Of a stretch of 38,668 nucleotides of DNA, positions 31,588 to 38,668 are shown piece by piece. The notes under the pieces are model-generated. The model ran no database searches and was not told the origin of the DNA. It worked only from the letters and a program-made list of their open reading frames with translations. The translations under genes and the position numbers were made by a program. This DNA is from Fusobacterium perfoetens. Lineage in GTDB: Bacteria; Fusobacteriota; Fusobacteriia; Fusobacteriales; Fusobacteriaceae. The number at the start of each line of letters is the position of its first letter. The stretch's first letter is position 1. Location: positions 1 to 38,668 of the forward strand of contig NZ_JADYTX010000020.1 in NCBI RefSeq assembly GCF_021531475.1, written 5' to 3'.

Positions 31588-33018
31588 ATGAAAGTTTTAT
31601 TTGCAGCATCTGAGGCAGCTCCTTTTATAAAAACTGGTGGACTTGCAGATGTAGCTTACGCGTTACCAAAAGCTTTGAAAAAAATAGCTGTTGATGTAAG
31701 AGTAGTTCTTCCTAAATATGGAAAAATATCTGAAGAGTTCAAAAATAAAATGAAAAAAATAGCAGAGTTCAGAGTACCAGTTGGTTGGAGAAACCAATAT
31801 TGTGGACTTGAATCTTTAGAATATGATGGAGTTACTTTTTATTTCCTAGACAATGAATATTATTTTAAGAGAGAAGAACCTTATGGACACTTTGATGATG
31901 GAGAGATATTCACTTTTTTCTCAAGAGCTATCCTTGAAAGTATAAAATATATGGAAGACTTCAAACCAGATGTTATCCACTGTAACGACTGGCATACAGG
32001 AGTTGTACCATTATTCTTAAAAACTCACTATGCTTATGATGTGAGATATCAAGGAATAAAAACTGTATATACTATCCACAACTTAAAATATCAAGGAGTT
32101 TTCTCTAAATCAATCTTAGGAGAACTATTAAGTCTTGATGATTCTTACTTTGCAGAAGATAAGATTAAATTCTTTGACGGAGTTTCATTTATGAAAGCTG
32201 GTATAATGTATTCTGACGAAGTAAATACAGTAAGTAACTCTTACGCTGACGAAATAAGAACTCCATACTTTGGTGAAAACCTAGATGGACTTTTAAATGG
32301 AATTAGCTATAAATTATCAGGAATAGTTAATGGAATAGACTATGACGAACACAACCCATTGACAGATAAAAATATATTCAAACAATATGACAAAGAAACT
32401 TTAGATTATAAAGTTGTCAACAAATTAAAACTACAAGAGGAATTAGGTTTACCAGTTGATGAAAATATCCCTATGATAGGATTAGTTTCAAGACTTGTAT
32501 CTCAAAAAGGACTTGACCTTATAAGAGCCGTTATAGATGATATTTTAAGACTTAATGTACAATTTGTAGTAATAGGTACAGGGGATAAAGCTTACGAAGA
32601 TATGTTTAGATACTATACTTACAAATATAAAGATAAAATGTTTGGATTTATAGGATTTGACAATAAACTAGCTAAAGAAGTATATGCTGGAGCAGATATG
32701 TTCTTGATGCCATCACAATTTGAACCTTGTGGAATAGGACAACTTATAGCTTTAAGATACGGTACACTTCCTATCGTTAGAGAAACTGGTGGACTTAAAG
32801 ACACAGTTACTCCTTACAACGAATATGATGGTACAGGAAATGGATTCTCTTTCACAAACTACAATGCTCACGATATGTTACACGTTATCGAAAATGCAGT
32901 AGAGTTATACAAAAACAAAGAAGTATGGAGAAAACTACAATTAAACGCTATGAATTCAGAAATAAGCTGGAAAGAATCTGCTTTGAAATACAAAGAATTG
33001 TATAACAAATTGGGATAA
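31588..33018 (+). CDS. glgA: Glycogen synthase (ADP-glucose)
   Basis: 476 residues of GT5 type. The ADP-glucose-binding KTGGLADV is at residues 15-22, the N-terminal domain continues with HCNDWHTG, and the C-terminal GT-B half has LVSRLVSQKGLDL and FEPCGIGQL...RETGGLKDTV. It extends alpha-1,4 glucan chains. GGAGGTGG precedes the ATG by five bases. Last gene of the glgBCDA series; glgP follows after a promoter and terminator. Confidence 0.94.
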   Translation: MKVLFAASEAAPFIKTGGLADVAYALPKALKKIAVDVRVVLPKYGKISEEFKNKMKKIAEFRVPVGWRNQYCGLESLEYDGVTFYFLDNEYYFKREEPYGHFDDGEIFTFFSRAILESIKYMEDFKPDVIHCNDWHTGVVPLFLKTHYAYDVRYQGIKTVYTIHNLKYQGVFSKSILGELLSLDDSYFAEDKIKFFDGVSFMKAGIMYSDEVNTVSNSYADEIRTPYFGENLDGLLNGISYKLSGIVNGIDYDEHNPLTDKNIFKQYDKETLDYKVVNKLKLQEELGLPVDENIPMIGLVSRLVSQKGLDLIRAVIDDILRLNVQFVVIGTGDKAYEDMFRYYTYKYKDKMFGFIGFDNKLAKEVYAGADMFLMPSQFEPCGIGQLIALRYGTLPIVRETGGLKDTVTPYNEYDGTGNGFSFTNYNAHDMLHVIENAVELYKNKEVWRKLQLNAMNSEISWKESALKYKELYNKLG

Positions 33019-33073
33019 AAGTAGTTACTTTTCAGACAAAAATTGACCAAAAGATTTATTCATAAAAATATGG

Positions 33074-33121
33074 TTGAAATTTTTTCAATTAGTTTGTATA
33101 ATTTCTATGTCGGTAGAAATT
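33074..33121 (+). promoter_or_regulatory. glgP promoter with inverted repeat over the start point
   Basis: TTGAAA (33074-33079), 17-bp spacer, TATAAT (33097-33102). AATTTCTA-TGTCGG-TAGAAATT (33100-33121) is a perfect inverted repeat overlapping the -10 and start point, a likely repressor site. Confidence 0.7.
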
Positions 33122-33150
33122 AGGAAAAAAATAAACAAGTCAAAAATTTG

Positions 33151-33186
33151 GTTTCCCTGTTCACTATGGCAGGGAAACTTTTTTAT
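33151..33186 (+). terminator. Intrinsic terminator in the glgP leader (attenuator candidate)
   Basis: GTTTCCCTG / CAGGGAAAC, a perfect 9-bp stem, followed by TTTTTT. It ends the glgA transcript but lies downstream of the glgP promoter and only about 25 bases before the glgP start, so it must be overcome for glgP expression. Confidence 0.8.
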
Positions 33187-33207
33187 AAGAAAAAATGGGA
33201 GGAAAGT

Positions 33208-35658
33208 ATGATATTAGCGAAAACAAAAGAAGAGATAAAAAACGATTATCTTAAAAGATTGACTTTTACTTTTGCTGAGGATATTTCACAAGCTACTTTG
33301 GAGCATAAGTATTTTGCACTTGGAAAACTAATAAAAGACTACTTAACAGAAAAATGGGCAGAAACTAATAAAATTTACAGAGAGCGTAAAGTAAAACAAA
33401 CTTATTATTTTTCAATGGAGTTTTTAATAGGAAGACTTCTTGAAACAAACTTAATAAATCTTGGAATAAGAGATTTATGTGAAGAAGCATTAAAAGAATT
33501 AGGAATTAACTTCAATGAGTTAGTTTCTTATGAAGAAGATGCTGGACTTGGAAACGGAGGTCTAGGAAGACTTGCTGCTTGTTTCATAGATTCAATGGCA
33601 TCTCTATCACTACCAGCTCATGGAAATGGAATCCGTTTTAAACACGGATTATTCAAACAAAAAATAGAAAACGGTTACCAAGTAGAACAACTTGATGACT
33701 GGTTAAAAAAAGATTTCGTTTGGGAAATCAAAAGAGCAGATAAAAGTGTAGATGTACGTTTTGGGGGAAATGTTTACTTAAAAGAAGTTAATGGAAAATT
33801 AGTTCCAGTATATGAAAACCCTGAAATTATTCGTGCAGTACCTTATGACGTGCCAGTTCCTGGATATCAAACAATGAACGTAAACACTCTAAGACTTTGG
33901 AGTGCTGATATGCCAGAAAAACCTATAAATCTTTCTACATTACAAAGAGGAGAATACTTATCTTACTTAGAACAAAGATATTCTGTAGAAGAAATCTCTC
34001 AAGTACTATATCCAGATGATACAAGTCTTGAAGGAAAAAGATTAAGACTTAAACAAGAATACTTCTTTACAAGTGCTGGTATCCAAAGTATTGTAAGAAG
34101 TTTCTTAAAACTTGGAGAACCAATAACTGAACTTCACAACTATGTAGCAATCCACATCAATGACACTCACCCAGCTGTTGCAGTTGCAGAGCTTATGAGA
34201 ATATTACTTGATGACTATGAATTAGATTGGGATACAGCTTGGAGAATTACAGTAAAAACTTGTGCTTACACTAACCATACAATAATGGCTGAAGCATTAG
34301 AAAAATGGGACGTAAATGTATTTAAAAAATTACTTCCAAGAATCTATATGATAATAGAAGAAATCAACAGAAGATTCTGTCAAGAAGTTGCTGATAGATA
34401 TTACAATGATTGGGGAAAAGTAAATAATATGTCAATCATTCAATACAACAACATCAAAATGGCAAATCTTGCAATAGTAGGATCTCACTCTATAAACGGG
34501 GTTGCTTGGTTACATACTGAGATATTAAAAAATAGAGAATTAAAAGATTTCTACGAAATGTATCCAGACAGATTTAACAACAAAACAAACGGTATCACTC
34601 ACAGAAGATGGCTTGTAAAAGCTAACCGTCCATTAACAGATCTATTTATCGAATTATACGGTGGATCTGAAGATTGGTTAAAAGATACATCTTCTATGAA
34701 AAAATTATTAGAATACAAAGACGACAAAAAAATCTTAAAAAGATTAGCTCAAATAAAAGCTGACAAAAAACTAGAAATGGCTAAATTCGTAAAAGAACAA
34801 TATGGAATAACTATAGATCCAAAATCTATATTTGACGTTCAAGTAAAAAGACTTCACGCTTACAAGCGTCAACTTTTAAACTTATTCCACATTATGTATC
34901 TATATAATGAATTAAAAGCTAATCCAAACCTTGATATAGTTCCAAGAACATTCTTCTTTGGAGCTAAAGCAGCACCAGGATATTCTCTAGCTAAACAAGT
35001 TATAAAACTTATCAACACAGTAGCTGAAAAAATCAACAATGATAAATCTATCAAAGGAAAAATCAAAGTTGTATTCTTAGAAAACTATGGTGTAAGTTTA
35101 GCAGAAAAAATAATCCCTGCTGGAGATGTAAGTGAACAAATATCTACTGCATCTAAAGAAGCATCAGGTACAGGAAATATGAAATTTATGATGAATGGTG
35201 CTATAACTCTTGCTACTCTTGACGGAGCAAATGTTGAAATAGACCAAGCTGTTGGTAGAGATAATATAGTTGTATTTGGTTTAACATCTCAAGAAGTAAT
35301 GCACTACAACGCTTTCGGTGGATACAATATGAGAGATGTATTTGATAACGATCCAAGACTTCAAAAAATTATCGACCAAATTACAAATGGATACTATGGA
35401 GTTAATTCATCAGAATTTTCTATGATCCTTGATGATCTATTCAATAAAAATGACGAATTCTTCGTTCTTAAAGACTTTGACGCTTATGTTAAAGCTCAAG
35501 AAAAAATTGATAGATTATACAGAGATCAAGAAAAATGGCAACAAATGTGCTTAATAAATATCGCTAACTCTGGAATATTCTCATCAGATAATACAATCAG
35601 AAGATATGCTGACGAAATCTGGAACATTAAATCTTGCGATATACCTGAAGTGAAATAA
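33208..35658 (+). CDS. glgP: Glycogen phosphorylase
   Basis: 816 residues from ATG 33208, preceded by GGGAGG; the longer open frame reaching 33148 would translate the terminator hairpin and is rejected. GT35 hallmarks: EDAGLGNGGLGRLAACF, HINDTHPAVAV, and the pyridoxal-phosphate site EASGTGNMKFMMNGA with the lysine of GNMKF. It releases glucose-1-phosphate from glycogen, the opposite of the operon upstream, which fits its separate promoter and attenuator-like leader. Confidence 0.94.
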   Translation: MILAKTKEEIKNDYLKRLTFTFAEDISQATLEHKYFALGKLIKDYLTEKWAETNKIYRERKVKQTYYFSMEFLIGRLLETNLINLGIRDLCEEALKELGINFNELVSYEEDAGLGNGGLGRLAACFIDSMASLSLPAHGNGIRFKHGLFKQKIENGYQVEQLDDWLKKDFVWEIKRADKSVDVRFGGNVYLKEVNGKLVPVYENPEIIRAVPYDVPVPGYQTMNVNTLRLWSADMPEKPINLSTLQRGEYLSYLEQRYSVEEISQVLYPDDTSLEGKRLRLKQEYFFTSAGIQSIVRSFLKLGEPITELHNYVAIHINDTHPAVAVAELMRILLDDYELDWDTAWRITVKTCAYTNHTIMAEALEKWDVNVFKKLLPRIYMIIEEINRRFCQEVADRYYNDWGKVNNMSIIQYNNIKMANLAIVGSHSINGVAWLHTEILKNRELKDFYEMYPDRFNNKTNGITHRRWLVKANRPLTDLFIELYGGSEDWLKDTSSMKKLLEYKDDKKILKRLAQIKADKKLEMAKFVKEQYGITIDPKSIFDVQVKRLHAYKRQLLNLFHIMYLYNELKANPNLDIVPRTFFFGAKAAPGYSLAKQVIKLINTVAEKINNDKSIKGKIKVVFLENYGVSLAEKIIPAGDVSEQISTASKEASGTGNMKFMMNGAITLATLDGANVEIDQAVGRDNIVVFGLTSQEVMHYNAFGGYNMRDVFDNDPRLQKIIDQITNGYYGVNSSEFSMILDDLFNKNDEFFVLKDFDAYVKAQEKIDRLYRDQEKWQQMCLINIANSGIFSSDNTIRRYADEIWNIKSCDIPEVK

Positions 35659-35671
35659 TTAAATAACTTTA

Positions 35672-35718
35672 ATAAAAAAAGGCTGTGCAATTAATTTTGT
35701 ACAGTCTTTTCTTTTACT
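35672..35718 (+). terminator. glgP terminator
   Basis: AAAAGGCTGTGCA ... TGTACAGTCTTTT stem followed by CTTTT. Confidence 0.7.
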
Positions 35719-35735
35719 TAAAAATAAAGTTCATT

Positions 35736-35855
35736 GGATTTCGTGGGAATTTACCAAAAAAGAAGATGCGATTTCGTGAGAAATATGCTATAATTTAGAT
35801 AGGATTTCGTGAGAAATAAAGGGTAAAAGATAGTAGGATTTCGTGATTTTGGAGG
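35736..35855 (+). promoter_or_regulatory. Four regularly spaced GATTTCGTGAGAAAT motifs over a promoter
   Basis: GATTTCGTG starts units at 35736, 35769, 35802 and 35836, i.e. 33, 33 and 34 bp apart, about three helical turns. The best copies (35769, 35802) are palindromes ATTTC-GTGA-GAAAT. An extended -10 TGCTATAAT (35786-35794) lies between the second and third unit, and GGAGG follows the fourth, six bases before the next ATG. Same-face cooperative operators are the simplest reading; in RNA the motif would be a hairpin with a GNRA loop. Confidence 0.6.
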
Positions 35856-35860
35856 TTTAA

Positions 35861-37210
35861 ATGCTAAAAAGAAAATTATATAGTTCTTTGCTTGATTGGA
35901 AAGATAGATATAAAGGGACAAAAGCTCTTCTTATAGATGGAGCTAGAAGAATTGGAAAAAGTTTCTTGTGTGAAGAGTTTGGAAAAAATGAATATAAAAG
36001 TTATATCCTCGTAGATTTTGGAAATATATCCAAAGAGATTATTGATGTATTTGAAAATGAAAGTACAAATCTAGATTTATTTTTTATGAAACTATCAGCT
36101 TTTTATGGAGTAAGATTGTATGAAAGAGAGAGTTTAATAATTTTTGACGAAGTTCAACAGTTTCCAAGAGCAAGACAGCTTATAAAATATTTGGTTAAAG
36201 ATGGAAGATACGACTATATAGAAACAGGCTCTTTACTTTCTTTAAAAAGAAATATAGAAAATATAATACTTCCATCAGAAGAAAAACACATTGAGATGTA
36301 TCCTCTTGATTTTGAAGAATTTTTATGGGCTTTGGGAGATACAACAACAATTCCAATATTAAAAGAATTTTTTGATAAAAAACTTCCATTAGGGCAAGCT
36401 CTCCATAGAAAGATTATGAATGATTTTAGACAATATATTTTAGTTGGTGGAATGCCACAAGCTGTTAATATGTATTTAGAAACAAAAAATTTTGCAGATG
36501 TAGACGATATAAAAAGAGATATTTTAAATCTGTATAGAAATGATATTGGAAAATTTGCAAAGGGATATGAAAATAAAGTTATGTCTATCTTCGATGAAAT
36601 ACCAAGTCAACTTTCTAAAAAAGAAAAAAAATATAAATTAAGTGCTGTATCAAAAGAAGCTAGATATAGAGAGTACGAAGATTCTTTTATGTGGCTAAAT
36701 GATGCAATGATAACTAATACTTGTTATAATTCCACTGACCCAAATATTGGGCTTAACTTAAATAGTGATTTTTCCACAAGAAAATGTTATATGATGGACA
36801 CTGGACTTTTGGTTACTCAGACTTTTATGGACAGCGATTATACAGAAAACGAGCTTTATAAGGCAGTTCTTTTTAATAAATTAAATATTAACGAGGGAAT
36901 GCTTATGGAAAATGTTGTGGCTCAAACTTTAAGGACAAATGGTCATAAACTATTTTTCTACTCTAAAACTGACAGAGAGAATAAAGAAAATAATATGGAG
37001 TTAGATTTTCTGATAAAAGATAGAGAAAATTTAAAAAAGATAGCTGTCATAGAGGTAAAATCATCATCTTATAAAAAACATTCATCATTGGATAAATTTA
37101 GAACTAGATACAAAGATAGAATTGGAAATTCATATATTCTTTATCAAAAAGATTTAATGATAAAAGATGGGGTTATACATTTGCCAATCTATATGAGTAT
37201 ATTTCTTTAA
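35861..37210 (+). CDS. AAA ATPase with DUF4143 domain
   Basis: 449 residues. P-loop DGARRIGKSFL (Walker A 27-34) and Walker B LIIFDEVQQF (D96, E97) in an archaeal-type AAA_14 domain, followed by DUF4143 (about 220-430) with a PD-(D/E)xK-like strand IAVIEVKSSS. These proteins are widespread and often single; substrate and partners are unknown. The ATG follows TTGGAGG by six bases. It lies behind four operator-like repeats, indicating tight control. Confidence 0.85.
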   Translation: MLKRKLYSSLLDWKDRYKGTKALLIDGARRIGKSFLCEEFGKNEYKSYILVDFGNISKEIIDVFENESTNLDLFFMKLSAFYGVRLYERESLIIFDEVQQFPRARQLIKYLVKDGRYDYIETGSLLSLKRNIENIILPSEEKHIEMYPLDFEEFLWALGDTTTIPILKEFFDKKLPLGQALHRKIMNDFRQYILVGGMPQAVNMYLETKNFADVDDIKRDILNLYRNDIGKFAKGYENKVMSIFDEIPSQLSKKEKKYKLSAVSKEARYREYEDSFMWLNDAMITNTCYNSTDPNIGLNLNSDFSTRKCYMMDTGLLVTQTFMDSDYTENELYKAVLFNKLNINEGMLMENVVAQTLRTNGHKLFFYSKTDRENKENNMELDFLIKDRENLKKIAVIEVKSSSYKKHSSLDKFRTRYKDRIGNSYILYQKDLMIKDGVIHLPIYMSIFL

Positions 37211-37220
37211 ATATAAAAAA

Positions 37221-37434
37221 GAGGCTGTTGCAAATTTAGGAAATATAAGATTAAAAATTACTACAGATTACGAAAAATTGATTTATTAAAAGCTCATCTC
37301 ATTAAAATCACAAAACTCACTTCGTTCAAACAGTTGTGATTTTTAGCATTCGATGTCGCTTTATAAATCTAATTTTTCTCCATAATTTCCGTAATTTTTA
37401 ATCCATATTTTTAATAAAAATGTGTACTGCACCC
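37221..37434. repeat. Dispersed palindromic repeat, copy 5
   Basis: Plus orientation. GAGGCTGTTGCA at the left end, central stem AAATCACAA / TTGTGATTT around AACTCACTTCGTTCAAACAG. Over about 200 bases it is nearly identical to the reverse complement of copy 1 (2638-2853), 34 kb away, implying recent movement or exchange. The right end is altered (TGTGTACTGCACCC). Confidence 0.75.
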
Positions 37435-37444
37435 AAAATTTTTA

Positions 37445-38566
37445 TTATGCTCTAATTCTTTTAAACAAGAAACAGCTAGTTATAAAAGTAAGCAGATCTG
37501 ATGCTGGTAGAACCAACCATATTCCAGCCTCACCCCAAAGTGGAGGAAGTATCACAACAGCCACCAACACAAAAACCACACTTCTAAGTATTGACAACAT
37601 ATTAGAAAGTTTTGTACTTCCCTTTGCTTGAAGATAAGCTATATTTACAAAGTTAGCTCCCAAGAAAACCAAAGCACTAGAAAATAATATTATCCCCTTA
37701 CAAGACATCTCAATAAGTGGAGGGTCGTTAGTAAACATCTTTATTAACCACTCTCCTAAAAGAAATACACAGCCTAAAAGGAAAGATGATATACAAAGTG
37801 CTGATAGATGTCCAATCTTAAATATTTGTTTAACCCTTTGTATCTCTTTTATTCCATAGTTAAAACTTGCAATCGGTTGTAATGCTTGTCCAAATCCAGA
37901 GAACACCATTCTAAACATATAGCAGATATAAGTTACAATAGAATAAGAGGAAACTCCCAAAGGACCACTGTAAGCCATAAAAGTTTTGTTAAGAAGTGTA
38001 TTTGTTACAGCAGCGGCAAACTCAATAGTAAATGATGGGAAACCAACTGTTACTATTTTTATAAAGAAAGGTAATCTTAATTTCTCAAATCTAAATTTTA
38101 TCTTAGTGCCAGAACGGAAAAAATATGTAACCAAGATTATAAAAGATACCACTTGCCCAATTCCAGTTGCTAAGGCTCCGCCAAATAATCCCATATCAAA
38201 GATAACTATAAAAAGCCAATCTAAAAATATATTTGTCACAGCTCCAGAAACCATAGAGATAAAAGCATAAGTGGGAGCTTTATCATTTCTTACCACAGCA
38301 TTAAGACTATTCGATAACATAAGAAAAATAAGAGCTGCCGTACAAGTATAAAGATATTCTTTTACAAGGGGAAGAAGTTCCTCGTTAGATCCCATTAAAA
38401 TCATCAAACTATCATTAAATCCAAATACGAGAAGTGCTAGAAAAATATAAGCCACAACATTTAATGTAATCAGATGAGAGAAACAAGTATTTTTTAGTCT
38501 TAAATTTTTTGCGTGAAGTGACATAACAGTTGCTCCACCCATACCGAATAAAAAACTTAATGCCAC
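37445..38566 (-). pseudogene. MATE-family exporter with damaged 5' end
   Basis: 373 residues of a MATE transporter, starting in the second membrane span (ALSFLFGMGGATVMSLHAKN); a full protein has about 440-460. Membrane segments alternate to the end (LVLPASDLLTFITSCFLFKRIRA). Upstream on the minus strand, VDNIYVSFMGIIS (38590-38628), the first-span motif of MATE proteins, is in a different frame and followed by a stop, and YPIINLG is in the main frame just before the internal GTG. A small deletion and frameshift has therefore split off the N-terminus. The gene may still be translated from GTG 38566, but a functional pump is unlikely. The sequence beyond the window edge is unknown. Confidence 0.75.
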
Positions 38567-38668
38567 ACCGAGATTTATTATTGGGTATCTGATATGATAC
38601 CCATAAAGGACACATATATATTATCAACAAATTAAAAAATATAAGAAAGTTGGTAATGTATGTCTAAT

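Noticed and set aside
35736-35860. Type III toxin-antitoxin (ToxI-like repeat RNA ahead of a toxin)
   Set aside because: The tandem 33-bp units are superficially similar, but the downstream protein is an AAA/DUF4143 ATPase, not a ToxN-like nuclease, and no terminator separates repeats and gene.
1-38668. tRNA or rRNA genes
   Set aside because: No cloverleaf with a GTTCRANNC arm or rRNA segment was recognised.

Overview
The window is low-GC, AGA-arginine-rich bacterial DNA. Gene content (glgBCDA plus glgP, nagA, a YheO-type regulator, a DUF523 protein and many accessory defence genes) fits a member of the Fusobacteriota, probably Fusobacterium. That assignment is inference from composition and gene content; no rRNA or marker gene is present.

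Layout. (1) 0-6.3 kb: a YrrM-type O-methyltransferase, then an accessory stretch. This holds HicA/HicB with a palindromic operator, a cluster of very small membrane or amphipathic peptides on the minus strand facing a convergent antisense RNA (a candidate type I toxin-antitoxin locus), an ABC-F ATPase with a 48-residue membrane protein behind it, a bacterial PH-domain protein, and an AbiF-type HEPN protein behind its own promoter and a short structured leader RNA. (2) 6.3-13.2 kb: a complete type I restriction-modification operon (hsdR, hsdM, hsdS). A RelB/RelE-type pair sits directly behind hsdS, bracketed by a 25-bp duplication of the hsdS 3' end. (3) 13.2-23.5 kb: an island. It opens with a GC-rich structured RNA candidate and a promoter-leader-micropeptide unit. 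Next come phage or plasmid genes (BRO-N/KilAC antirepressor, primase-helicase, small unknowns, an HTH protein) without an integrase, then a cas-less CRISPR array (8 repeats, 7 spacers) beside a decayed second array, and a DHH phosphoesterase. It closes with an inverted, partly triplicated copy of the promoter-leader-micropeptide unit. (4) 23.8-35.7 kb: core metabolism, with a YheO-type regulator, nagA, an RluA-family pseudouridine synthase, a DUF523 protein, the glycogen operon glgB-glgC-glgD-glgA, and glgP behind its own promoter and an intrinsic terminator in its leader. (5) 35.7-38.7 kb: an AAA/DUF4143 ATPase behind four regularly spaced copies of a short operator-like motif, a dispersed repeat, and a MATE exporter whose 5' end is broken.

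Regions 1 to 3 form a defence island: restriction-modification, at least three toxin-antitoxin types, an AbiF system and CRISPR, stitched together by a family of 150-216 bp dispersed palindromic repeats. The strongest candidates for undescribed biology are two. One is the paired micropeptide loci at 13.44-13.86 and 22.90-23.43 kb: their leaders keep a long stem next to the Shine-Dalgarno sequence although its sequence has changed completely, and tandem leader-only copies lie upstream. The other is the convergent small-peptide/antisense locus at 1.83-2.25 kb, where the antisense RNA can pair with both the start region of one peptide ORF and the 3' end of the other.
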